Assembly (NCBI GenBank): GCA_002167265.1
Contig: NHDJ01000049.1
Location: forward strand, 3,441-9,904
DNA length: 6,464 bases
Direction: 5' to 3'
From: Verrucomicrobia bacterium TMED56
GTDB lineage: Bacteria > Verrucomicrobiota > Verrucomicrobiia > Opitutales > Seribacteraceae
A program made the position numbers and the translations under genes. A model generated the notes under the pieces. The model saw only the letters and a program-made list of their open reading frames with translations. It searched no databases and was not told the DNA's origin. Position 1 is the first letter of the stretch. Each line of letters starts with the position of its first letter. Shown piece by piece: positions 1 to 6,464 of the stretch.

Positions 1-300
1 GGTTCCACGATGTCTCTTTTTGGCAGTGGCATGTCCTACGGCCATAGTCACGGAAATGCCAACCTACCACTGGTGCTTGCCGGTGGTTCGGACCTGGGGT
101 TGAAGCACGGGAGTCATCTTGATTTTAACGAAGGACATTTTGACGGCTACACCCTCGACAAACCAGGTGATCATTACCGAATTTGCAGCCGCCCAGTCAA
201 TTCCGATGCCCACATGAGCAATTTGCTCCTCCTCATGGCCCAAAAGATGGGCGTGGAAACCGACCAATTTGGCGACAGTAACAAGGCAATCACATTGTAA
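1..300 (+). CDS. DUF1552 family protein, C-terminal fragment (5' end outside window)
   Basis: The reading frame is open from base 1 (Gly-Ser-Thr-Met...) to the TAA at 298-300, giving the last 99 residues of a longer protein; the ATG at 10 is an internal methionine. The segment reads like the end of DUF1552 proteins: a strand leading into LFGSGMSYG (residues 6-14), histidines 15 and 17, LPLVLAGG (22-29), a Lys-His-Gly-Ser-His stretch, then a helix with [12 protein letters not shown] and a closing FGDS. Full DUF1552 proteins are several hundred residues long, usually exported, and are typically encoded next to a DUF1587/1592/1588-type cytochrome protein. Their biochemical role is not established. 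The layout resembles the end of DUF1501 (a GR-x-H/LAGGG segment and a closing helix), so a related fold is plausible. The family call is from remembered motifs, not a profile search. Confidence 0.82.
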   Translation, partial: GSTMSLFGSGMSYGHSHGNANLPLVLAGGSDLGLKHGSHLDFNEGHFDGYTLDKPGDHYRICSRPVNSDAHMSNLLLLMAQKMGVETDQFGDSNKAITL

Positions 301-377
301 TTATAAAGCTTGGGAAGTTTGGTAATGATCACCTCCGCAGGTCACGAATGGGCAAAGGCATCTGGATTAGCTGAAGC
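301..377 (+). other. Short intergenic gap between the DUF1552 gene and the SDR gene
   Basis: This 77-base gap contains no gene. A TATAAA at 302-307 could be a -10 element but has no credible -35 partner. A small inverted repeat, ACCT-CCGC-AGGT at 331-342, has only a 4-bp stem and no T-tract, so it is not a convincing terminator. A GAAG at 373-376 sits 7 bases before the second possible SDR start at 384. Nothing here proves that the two flanking genes are transcribed separately or together. Confidence 0.6.
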
Positions 378-1157
378 ATGCATATGACAGCACGGTTGAA
401 AAACAAAGTTGCAATTGTGACCGGGGCGGCCTCGGGCATTGGATCGGCGACGATTGAAAAGTTCCTCGACGAAGGAGCCACGGTTTTGGCTACCGACATC
501 AACGAAGCAGGACTTGACCAGTTGCTGGAAGCAGAAGAACCGCGGCTCACTACCTTTCCTGGCAACATCACCAAGTATGCCGAGGTCGAGGCCATCATCT
601 CGGAGTGTGTTTCCGAGTTCGGACAGGTCAACATTCTCGTCAATTCCGCAGGGATCACTCCGCGCACTCTACCGCCGGAAGCTGATTTCGAAGAGCGCTG
701 GGAAGCGGTCATGGAGGTAAACGCAAAAGGGACCTTTCTGATGTGCCACGCCGCGGTCGAAGAAATGCGTCAGGCAGGAAACGGTGGTTCCATCGTCAAT
801 CTGGGCTCCATCATGAGCCTCGTCGCCCACCCGCCATCGCTTCCCTTCTCGGACGGCTTCAATCCCTATCCGCAGAGCAAGGGTGCGGTGCTGCAACTGA
901 CTCGCGATATGGGAATTCGCCTCGCTCCTGACAATATTCGCGTCAACGCCGTTTGCCCCGGATTCGTCTACACTGCACTGACCGAGAATGTAACCGAGAT
1001 GCCGGATGTACATGAAACGATGAAAGCTCTGCATCCGATGGGCCGACTTGCGGAGCCGTCCGAAATCGCCAATGTTATTGCGTTCCTCTCCTCCGACGAA
1101 GCCTCTTTCGTCACTGCCGCAGCCTGGACCGTGGATGGTGGATACACCGCTGTCTAG
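378..1157 (+). CDS. SDR family NAD(P)-dependent oxidoreductase
   Basis: This is a complete 259-residue classical short-chain dehydrogenase/reductase, normal in length for the family. Visible motifs are the nucleotide-binding TGAASGIG (residues 15-22), acidic D40 at the end of the second strand (favouring NAD(H) over NADP(H)), NSAG at 89-92 (usually NNAG), N115 in VNAKG, catalytic S144 in NLGSIMS, and Y164-x3-K168 in YPQSK. The CPG segment (193-195) and a C-terminal WTVDGG complete the fold. S144 and Y164 are 20 residues apart rather than the usual 12-14, so the substrate loop carries an insertion rich in Pro, Phe and Gly. There is no signal peptide, so it should be cytoplasmic, unlike its exported neighbours. 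The substrate is unknown; sugars or polyols are only a guess. The start could equally be the ATG at 384, which has GAAG 7 bases upstream. The stop lies 10 bases before the next gene, suggesting co-transcription. Confidence 0.93.
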   Translation: MHMTARLKNKVAIVTGAASGIGSATIEKFLDEGATVLATDINEAGLDQLLEAEEPRLTTFPGNITKYAEVEAIISECVSEFGQVNILVNSAGITPRTLPPEADFEERWEAVMEVNAKGTFLMCHAAVEEMRQAGNGGSIVNLGSIMSLVAHPPSLPFSDGFNPYPQSKGAVLQLTRDMGIRLAPDNIRVNAVCPGFVYTALTENVTEMPDVHETMKALHPMGRLAEPSEIANVIAFLSSDEASFVTAAAWTVDGGYTAV

Positions 1158-1167
1158 AACTTTCGCC

Positions 1168-1230
1168 ATGCTCAATCTCTTCTGCATCATTTTAGTAATC
1201 TCAATCGCCTTCCTACCGTTGGCTAGGGCT
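1168..1230 (+). other. Sec signal peptide of the multidomain cytochrome protein
   Basis: Residues 1-21 have a short n-region, a hydrophobic core ([15 protein letters not shown]) and an A-R-A cleavage motif. There is no twin arginine and no convincing lipobox (the only cysteine, C6, precedes most of the core). Sec export fits c-type haem attachment, which happens outside the cytoplasm on unfolded protein. This signal is the main argument for starting the gene at 1168. Confidence 0.85.
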
Positions 1231-4200
1231 GGCGAGACGCTGTGGAGTTTTGATTCACCGAACCACGATTTCGTTCCACACGGCAAGGTCACTATCAACG
1301 AACCTGGGCCGCGTCCGCCTGAGTTCCCGGATTTCGAAGAGAACAATACCGCGATTCGCTTGAACGGCCGGAATTCGCGAGTCATGATCGCGGATCCGGG
1401 CGAAAGTAGCCCTTTCGATTTCACAACCGACGATGCCATCACCATGGAAGCCTGGGTGAAGGTCGAAGCCATCAAAAGCGACCAGAATGTCTACATTATC
1501 GGCAAAGGACGGACCGGAAATCCCGGATTTGCGGCGGACAATCAAAATTGGTCGTTGCGCCTTGTAGGCGGCTCGGGTGGGTTTGCCAAGATCAGTTTTT
1601 TGTTCGCTTCAGGATCAGGAAGCTGGCATCGCTGGGTTTCTAGCGCGGGATTCCTGATCGAAAACGGCTGGCATCATGTCGCAATTTCTTACGAATTCGG
1701 TCAGGCCGACAGCTTACGGGCATGGATCGATGGTGTGGCCGTCGATGGGGACTGGGATCTCAACGGAGCGACGGATCGGGGGCCGATGGTAGACGATGAC
1801 GCGGTGTGGATTGGTTCCGCGCTTCGTGGGAGCCCTAGCAACACCTTTCATGGTTGGATCGACGAAGTCGCGGTTCATCGCAAGGCACTTACCGATGCAC
1901 AAATCGCGGAACGGTATCGCCGCGAAGGCGGGCCGCAGTTCATGGTGCCGGAAGTGCCGAAGATGCCGGAACTGGCCGAGGTCCCGCAAAATCGCGTGCT
2001 CGTACAATTCAGCGAAGGGCTTGCGGCTTACGATCGATGGCCAAACCAATCGGAGTTGCCGGAGGAAACCGCGCGCTGGGCTGCGGACGGTTTTCTCTTA
2101 CCGCGTGTTCCTCTTCAGTTCGACGATTGGGGAATTCGTTCCGAGTGGGCGTCACCGCTCCTGATTCGTTTCGCCGCGGATGTCGAATTACCCCCGGGGC
2201 AACGCCGCGTCCTTCTCCGCACGCGCGGACTGGCGAGGTTGTGGATCGATGGCGAGCTGGTCGCCGAAACGAAACGGGCGCAGACTTCCGCGCGTGACGG
2301 CGAGGAACTTGTGACGCCGTTGGCCGAACCTCCGCATCCCGGCGTACGCGTGAAGAGTTACCGCCAACAAGAGGTGTTCGGTGAAATCAATCCGGAAAGC
2401 TATCGTACGGCACGAATCGTACTTGAACTGATCGTTGGCGGCAAAGGGCAGCGTACGGAAACGGGCGAAGTGGTCGTCGCTCTGGAAAACAATGCGCAGT
2501 ACGGGTTCAATGTCCTCCAATCCGGAATCGCTCTATCTGATGCAGAATGCGAGCCCGTACTCACGGCGATGGAAGCCGAACTAGCGGATTTCGATAAAGC
2601 AAATCGCAGGCGTGCCGCAGCTTCGAGGGATAAATTCTGGGCATACCGCCGCACCATCGCCAAAGAATGGGCGGAGCAAAATCCAGCACCCGAAATTCCA
2701 GGCGTGGGTCATCCGGTCGACGCATTTCTGAAAGCCAAAATCGGGACGGCGATTGCCGGGTCTTCGAATTCGGAGGACGAAAGTTCATTTCATAATGAGG
2801 TCCTGCCTATCCTCCGCGAAGAATGTTTCCGGTGTCACGGCGAGAAGAAAAAGGGCGGGTTAAAACTGAATTCTCGCGAGTTTGCACTCGCAGGTGGCGA
2901 TTCGGAATTTCCGACTATCGTCCCGGGTAAGTCAAACGAGAGCGAACTGATGGAACGAATTCGGACGGACGACATTGACCTCGTCATGCCGCCAACCGGC
3001 GATGGTTTGAGCGAAAAACAAATCGCGGTGCTGGAAAGCTGGATTCGCGACGGTGCGCTCTGGCCAGCTCCGCCCGTGGATCCTGAAAAACTCACCCTCG
3101 CTCCTCGAATCAACGATGCGGCCTTCATTCGCCGCATTCATCTCGACCTCATCGGTCTCCCTCCGACCGAAGCTATCGTCCGCACTTTCCTCGCCGACAA
3201 AGATCCTGGGAAACGCGGTAAACTGATCGATCGGCTCCTCGCGGACGAACGCCGGGCGGATCACGAAATCAGCGAATGGCTCGATCTTCTCGCCGAAAAT
3301 CCGATGCTGATCAATCAGTCGCTCAACAGCACCGGGCCGTTTCGCTTCTTCCTCCACGATGCGCTGCTCGATCGCAAACCGCTCGATCGACTCATCACTG
3401 AACTCATCCTCATGCGCGGCGATGTCGGGCGCGGCGGCAGTGCCGGGTTCGCCCTCGCAGCGGAAAATGACGCTCCGTTCGCGGAAAAGGGCCACATCGT
3501 CGCCTCCGCGTTCCTTGGCATTGAACTGCAATGCGCACGCTGCCACGATTCGCCCTATCACAGCACCACGCAACAGGATCTCTACTCGCTCGCAGCCATG
3601 TTAGCACGCAAGCCCGTCACGGTTCCGTCCACCAGCATGGTGCCCGCAGGATTCTTCGAGGAGAAAGTGCGCGAGTCCCTGATTCAGGTTACCCTCAAGC
3701 CAAACACTTCCATCAAACCGCAGTGGCCATTCAGCAATGTGACCGGGATTAGCCATGGCAAGGATCTTGAGCGGCTCATGGAAAATCCGAGCGACTCCCG
3801 CGAGCGCCTCGGGGCTTTGATCACTTCGCCGGAAAATCGACGTTTTCCCCGCGTCATTGTCAATCGCCTCTGGAAACGGATGATGGGAGCGGGTTTCGTC
3901 GAACCGGCACACGATTGGGAAGGGCACGAGTCCAGTCATCCTGAGCTGCTCGATTGGCTGGTGCATGAGCTGCTTTCCAACGGCTTTGATCTCACTCATG
4001 TGCTGCGTTTGATCGTGACCTCGGACGCGTATCAGCGCAAAGCGACCGGCCAGAACCTCGCCGCAGGCCATGAGGACCGATTTTTCAATGCACCCGATCC
4101 CCGCCGCCTAACCGCAGAACAGATCGTCGATTCTCTGCACGCCTCTGCCGGAGTCGCGATCGATTCCGAAGAACTTACCTTCGTTTACGATGGCCGCCGC

Positions 4201-4821
4201 CCCTTGGAAAAACGACAAACCGTTGGCGTCCCTAAGCGTGCATGGAACTTTGTCAACCTCAACAACGAACGCGACCGTCCAAGCCTCGCCCTGCCACGGG
4301 CTCAGGCTGTCGCAGATGTACTGCAAGCGTTTGGTTGGACTGGCTCCCGTCAGAAGCCGATTCCGCATCGCAATCAGGATCCGCATGTGCTTCAACCCGG
4401 CATCCTCGCCAACGGCACACTGACCCAGAACCTCAGCCGTGCCGCCGCTGGCAGCCAAATCGCCCAACAAGCGGTAAATGCGGAATCCGCCCACCAATTG
4501 CTCGATTCGATCTTCCTGCGATTCCTTGGCCGTATGCCAACTGAAGGCGAATTGGCCGAATTCCTCCCAGCTCTCGAAACCGGCTTCGAAACCCGCCTCG
4601 TCCAGGGAGAAATACATTGGCCACAACCCGATGATCCCCTTCCGCAAGTCACCTGGTTCAACCACGGCGTGTCGGAATCAAACACAATTCAACTGGAACA
4701 CGAGAAACGTGTTAGGCGCGGCCCGCCGGTCGATCCGCGGCTTGAACCCAGCTGGCGAGTCGTCTATGAAGACCTCGTCTGGAGCCTCATCAATCACCGC
4801 GAATTCGTATGGATCCCATGA
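1168..4821 (+). CDS. Exported LamG-PSCyt1-DUF1549-DUF1553 multidomain cytochrome protein
   Basis: The protein has 1217 residues. The start at 1168 gives a Sec signal peptide (hydrophobic residues 4-18, ARA at 19-21, cleavage before G22); the frame stays open upstream to 1048, but that extension lies inside the SDR gene and would bury the signal. Domains in order: LamG/concanavalin-like (about 22-250; TMEAW 92-96, GWHHV 167-171, WIDG 186-189, DEVAV at 232); an unassigned, probably beta-rich region (about 251-540; LWIDGEL at 358-364); PSCyt1 (about 541-633) with haem motif CFRCH 553-557 and possible axial Met607 in MPP; DUF1549 (about 648-850; LDLIGLPP near its start, CARCH 789-793); DUF1553 (about 877-1210; [15 protein letters not shown] near 978). 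In PVC bacteria such proteins are paired with DUF1501 proteins; their activity is unproven. Haem attachment and a periplasmic or outer-surface location are inferred. The reading frame is intact. Confidence 0.93.
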   Translation: MLNLFCIILVISIAFLPLARAGETLWSFDSPNHDFVPHGKVTINEPGPRPPEFPDFEENNTAIRLNGRNSRVMIADPGESSPFDFTTDDAITMEAWVKVEAIKSDQNVYIIGKGRTGNPGFAADNQNWSLRLVGGSGGFAKISFLFASGSGSWHRWVSSAGFLIENGWHHVAISYEFGQADSLRAWIDGVAVDGDWDLNGATDRGPMVDDDAVWIGSALRGSPSNTFHGWIDEVAVHRKALTDAQIAERYRREGGPQFMVPEVPKMPELAEVPQNRVLVQFSEGLAAYDRWPNQSELPEETARWAADGFLLPRVPLQFDDWGIRSEWASPLLIRFAADVELPPGQRRVLLRTRGLARLWIDGELVAETKRAQTSARDGEELVTPLAEPPHPGVRVKSYRQQEVFGEINPESYRTARIVLELIVGGKGQRTETGEVVVALENNAQYGFNVLQSGIALSDAECEPVLTAMEAELADFDKANRRRAAASRDKFWAYRRTIAKEWAEQNPAPEIPGVGHPVDAFLKAKIGTAIAGSSNSEDESSFHNEVLPILREECFRCHGEKKKGGLKLNSREFALAGGDSEFPTIVPGKSNESELMERIRTDDIDLVMPPTGDGLSEKQIAVLESWIRDGALWPAPPVDPEKLTLAPRINDAAFIRRIHLDLIGLPPTEAIVRTFLADKDPGKRGKLIDRLLADERRADHEISEWLDLLAENPMLINQSLNSTGPFRFFLHDALLDRKPLDRLITELILMRGDVGRGGSAGFALAAENDAPFAEKGHIVASAFLGIELQCARCHDSPYHSTTQQDLYSLAAMLARKPVTVPSTSMVPAGFFEEKVRESLIQVTLKPNTSIKPQWPFSNVTGISHGKDLERLMENPSDSRERLGALITSPENRRFPRVIVNRLWKRMMGAGFVEPAHDWEGHESSHPELLDWLVHELLSNGFDLTHVLRLIVTSDAYQRKATGQNLAAGHEDRFFNAPDPRRLTAEQIVDSLHASAGVAIDSEELTFVYDGRRPLEKRQTVGVPKRAWNFVNLNNERDRPSLALPRAQAVADVLQAFGWTGSRQKPIPHRNQDPHVLQPGILANGTLTQNLSRAAAGSQIAQQAVNAESAHQLLDSIFLRFLGRMPTEGELAEFLPALETGFETRLVQGEIHWPQPDDPLPQVTWFNHGVSESNTIQLEHEKRVRRGPPVDPRLEPSWRVVYEDLVWSLINHREFVWIP
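2824..2838 (+). other. Haem c attachment motif 1 (CFRCH, PSCyt1 domain)
   Basis: Codons for Cys553-Phe-Arg-Cys556-His557 form a canonical CxxCH site, preceded by VLPILREE and followed by [10 protein letters not shown], the typical surroundings in PSCyt1. Met607 in a VMPP segment about 50 residues later is a candidate sixth ligand. Haem binding is inferred from the motif. Confidence 0.85.
3532..3546 (+). other. Second CxxCH motif (CARCH, DUF1549 domain)
   Basis: Codons for Cys789-Ala-Arg-Cys792-His793 lie in the [17 protein letters not shown] segment near the end of DUF1549. The CARCHD core is conserved in the family. Whether it binds haem c or another cofactor is not settled by sequence alone, but the protein has exactly two CxxCH sites, which would make it a di-haem cytochrome if both are loaded. 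Confidence 0.75.
4818..4821 (+). promoter_or_regulatory. ATGA stop-start overlap, probable translational coupling
   Basis: The TGA stop of the large cytochrome gene (4819-4821) overlaps the ATG at 4818 of the DUF1501 gene. No Shine-Dalgarno-like sequence is seen at a suitable distance upstream, so reinitiation by ribosomes finishing the upstream gene is a reasonable inference. An alternative in-frame ATG at 4809 would add three residues (Met-Asp-Pro) and increase the overlap. Confidence 0.7.
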
Positions 4822-6086
4822 AACGACGTCATTTCCTTCAAACCTCTGGCAGCGCCCTGTTGCTACCCACAACGCTCGCCGCAGCTAACCAAGACCCGCT
4901 CATCACTGGGAAAGCCGAACATGTCATCTCCATTTGGCTTGGCGGTGGCATGGGGCAGATCGACACCTTCGATCCCAAACGAAAAGGCGATCCTGCGAAG
5001 AAAACTCCCGGTTCCTACTACGACGCGATCGATACGGCGGTGCCCGGAGTCCAGGTTTGTGAGCACCTCCGCAAGCTCGCGCCCCTCATGGATCGGGCAA
5101 CCGCGGTGCGCTCCGTGCATCACGAAGTCATCGACGAACACGCCGCCGCCAGCAACCGCATGCACACCGGCCGTCCCATTAGCGGCACCGTGACCTATCC
5201 TTCGATTGGTTCCCTCATCGCCCACGAACGCGGAGCGGCTAACGAAGGTGCACCGCCCTATGTGGTGATCGGATATCCTAACATTACGCGAGGACCAGGT
5301 TTCCTCGGTGCCCAACACGGCTACCTTTACCTGACTGATACCAGCCGCGGGCCCGCCGGATTATCACGCCCCGATGGAATTACCAATGAACGTCAGGCAC
5401 GCCGCGAAGCCTTCCTGCAATCGCTACGCAAGAACGCGAACCCGATTGAGGATTCGCGTTTGGCCAGCTACGAAGCGGCGATCGATCAGAGTCTGAAACT
5501 TAGCGGCCCGGAGTTCAATCGCGTCTTCAATCTCGACGAAGAACCGGCCGATTTACGCAATCGCTACGGCGGTGAATTCGGTCAACGCTGTCTCCTCAGC
5601 CGTCGTCTCGTCGAGCGTGGTACTAGATTCATCGAAGTCTCACACAATCTCAATTTCATCAATGGCATCGGCTGGGACGTGCATAACGAAGGAATACTGA
5701 AGCAGCACGAACTCATTCAGGAGCTGGATACTGCGATGTCTGCCCTAATCACAGACCTGGAATCGTGTCAGCTCCTGGACAAAACGCTGATCGTTATCAC
5801 AACGGAATTCGGTCGCCCCCCGGAATTTGACGGCGGCGGCGGAAGAGGCCACCAGGGACTCGGTTTCAGCTGTGTTCTCGCGGGCGGCGGCTTGAATCAT
5901 TGCGGAGCGTGGGGCCAAACGGATGAACTTTCGAAAAGCATCGTCCGTGACCCAGTCAGCGTTCCGGATTTCTTCGCCACGATCTGTGCGGCCCTCGGCG
6001 TCGACTATCGCAAATACCTTTATGATGGAGATCGGCCGGTACCGATTACCGATCAAGGGGATCCGATTTCGGCTTTATTCGTCTGA
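4818..6086 (+). CDS. DUF1501 family protein with Tat signal
   Basis: The protein has 422 residues from the ATG at 4818, chosen because it forms the ATGA overlap and puts MKRRHFLQ at the N-terminus; 4809 is a possible start three codons earlier. R3-R4-x-F6-L7 followed by a moderately hydrophobic stretch to A21-A23 is a twin-arginine signal, typical of DUF1501. Family landmarks are [16 protein letters not shown] (39-54, with D49 and D52), [12 protein letters not shown] about residues 98-110, WDVH (286-289), TTEFGR (328-333), GRGHQG (342-347, with H345), LAGGGLN, and a final [12 protein letters not shown] segment from D378. DUF1501 is considered related to the alkaline phosphatase/sulfatase-like fold, so the Asp and His residues may bind metal, but no substrate is known. 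It is the standard partner of DUF1549/DUF1553 proteins. Export in folded form would suit a protein that acquires its cofactor in the cytoplasm. The gene is complete, with no frameshift. Confidence 0.94.
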   Translation: MKRRHFLQTSGSALLLPTTLAAANQDPLITGKAEHVISIWLGGGMGQIDTFDPKRKGDPAKKTPGSYYDAIDTAVPGVQVCEHLRKLAPLMDRATAVRSVHHEVIDEHAAASNRMHTGRPISGTVTYPSIGSLIAHERGAANEGAPPYVVIGYPNITRGPGFLGAQHGYLYLTDTSRGPAGLSRPDGITNERQARREAFLQSLRKNANPIEDSRLASYEAAIDQSLKLSGPEFNRVFNLDEEPADLRNRYGGEFGQRCLLSRRLVERGTRFIEVSHNLNFINGIGWDVHNEGILKQHELIQELDTAMSALITDLESCQLLDKTLIVITTEFGRPPEFDGGGGRGHQGLGFSCVLAGGGLNHCGAWGQTDELSKSIVRDPVSVPDFFATICAALGVDYRKYLYDGDRPVPITDQGDPISALFV

Positions 6087-6242
6087 TTTGAGAGTCTAGA
6101 TTGCCCAAACCAAATAGAAAATTCCCAAAAAACGCTTCCCGACCCCTGACATTTTCCCGAAATACTGATGGCTTCACATTATTTGTTCCAGCCCCTGATC
6201 TCCATGAAACAATGCTTGTTCTTCGTTCCCTGTTATTCCTAC
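6087..6242 (+). other. Intergenic region upstream of the partial 3' gene
   Basis: This stretch of 156 bases is more A+T-rich than the flanking genes. Three TTCCC copies (6122-6126, 6136-6140, 6154-6158) are spaced by 14 and 18 bases and might be an operator or chance. A CATTAT at 6177-6182 could be a -10 element but has only a poor -35 match. No stem with a T-tract follows the DUF1501 stop. In-frame ATGs at 6168 and 6204 would shift the next gene's start into this region. Confidence 0.5.
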
Positions 6243-6464
6243 ATGGCAAGGCTTTTGCCGGTGTTTTTCTGCACTCTAATCGTTCATGCAACCGCCATTG
6301 GCGAAGAATTCGAAACGGAAATCTTCCGCCCAGAGGCAGGCAAATTTCCACCCTTTGAAAAAGCCCACGCCTACCGGGGTGAACTTATCTTTGTTGACCA
6401 TGCCAACCGGCGTGGAAGTATCCGCGTTGAGGGAACGGGAAAATTTTACCGGAATAACCCCCAC
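6243..6464 (+). CDS. Exported protein of unknown function, N-terminal fragment (3' end outside window)
   Basis: A frame opens after a TGA at 6147-6149 and runs off the window end, with ATGs at 6168, 6204 and 6243. The start at 6243 is preferred because it places [18 protein letters not shown] at the N-terminus: one arginine, a hydrophobic core and an A-T-A cleavage site (residues 16-18). The starts at 6204 (MKQCLFF...) and 6168 would give 13 or 25 more residues and a less typical signal; no start has a clear ribosome-binding site. The visible mature part is rich in charged and Gly residues ([20 protein letters not shown], then [17 protein letters not shown]). From memory, similar YRGEL-FVDH-NRRGS N-termini recur in hypothetical PVC proteins encoded after DUF1501 genes; this was not checked by search. 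No catalytic motif is visible, and no function is assigned. Confidence 0.72.
   Translation, partial: MARLLPVFFCTLIVHATAIGEEFETEIFRPEAGKFPPFEKAHAYRGELIFVDHANRRGSIRVEGTGKFYRNNPH

Noticed and set aside
302..307. TATAAA as a promoter -10 element before the SDR.
   Set aside because: No acceptable -35 sequence at 16-18 bases; promoter consensus in this lineage is uncertain.
331..342. Inverted repeat ACCT-CCGC-AGGT as terminator or operator.
   Set aside because: A 4-bp stem is expected by chance and no T-tract follows.
1048..1167. Longer start for the large cytochrome gene (open frame back to 1048).
   Set aside because: It would overlap the SDR gene by 110 bases, encode a Pro/Ser-rich stretch unlike the family, and hide the signal peptide that begins at 1168.
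669..1475. Open frame of 268 codons on the minus strand.
   Set aside because: It lies antisense across the SDR end and the LamG start, matches no family I know, and both sense proteins are clearly real.
2932..3573. Open frame of 213 codons on the minus strand.
   Set aside because: It is fully antisense to the PSCyt1/DUF1549 region; its composition mirrors codon bias of the sense gene.
4108..4665. Open frame of 185 codons on the minus strand.
   Set aside because: It is antisense to the DUF1553 domain with no recognisable motif or start signal.
6086..6115. Possible terminator after DUF1501 (ATTTG at 6086-6090 and CAAAT at 6111-6115).
   Set aside because: The stem is only 5 bp with a 20-base loop and no T-tract.
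6101..6358. Plus-strand frame starting with TTG at 6101.
   Set aside because: It competes with the signal-peptide-bearing frame from 6243, has Arg/Asn/Pro-rich content without domain features, and ends internally.
1..6464. Mobile element, CRISPR array, tRNA or rRNA.
   Set aside because: No transposase, terminal repeats, regularly spaced repeats or RNA-gene signatures were seen on either strand.

Overview
The window looks like a chromosomal segment from a bacterium of the Planctomycetota/Verrucomicrobiota (PVC) lineage. The evidence is the protein families: a DUF1552 tail, a planctomycete-type cytochrome (PSCyt1) fused to DUF1549 and DUF1553, and a Tat-exported DUF1501 protein. These sets are greatly expanded in those phyla and uncommon elsewhere. 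The DNA is moderately GC-rich by eye. Every credible gene is on the + strand and tightly packed, and most starts lack a clear Shine-Dalgarno sequence. The species cannot be named from this sequence.

Layout: (1) 1-300 is the C-terminal end of a DUF1552 protein whose start lies upstream. (2) 378-1157 is a complete classical SDR oxidoreductase, cytoplasmic and probably NAD(H)-dependent. (3) 1168-4821 is a 1217-residue Sec-exported protein made of a LamG-like fold, an unassigned beta-rich middle region, PSCyt1 with a CxxCH haem site, DUF1549 with a second CxxCH, and DUF1553. (4) 4818-6086 is a DUF1501 protein with a twin-arginine signal, overlapping the previous gene by ATGA. (5) 6243-6464 is the start of an exported protein of unknown function, cut by the window edge. 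The gaps (301-377, 1158-1167, 6087-6242) hold no RNA gene, repeat or convincing terminator. There are no mobile elements, CRISPR arrays or tRNAs.

How the genes may work together: the cytochrome/DUF1549/DUF1553 protein and the DUF1501 protein form the usual PVC pair and are probably translationally coupled. One partner should carry covalent haem after Sec export, while the other is exported folded by Tat. The family-level function of this pair is still not established. The DUF1552 tail belongs to the other common PVC pair (DUF1552 with a DUF1587/1592/1588-type cytochrome protein), so the locus probably joins two parallel systems around an SDR. No fully novel system can be demonstrated. The strongest leads are the recurrent but uncharacterised cytochrome/DUF1501/unknown-protein cassette, the unassigned middle of the large protein, and the divergent DUF1549 region.
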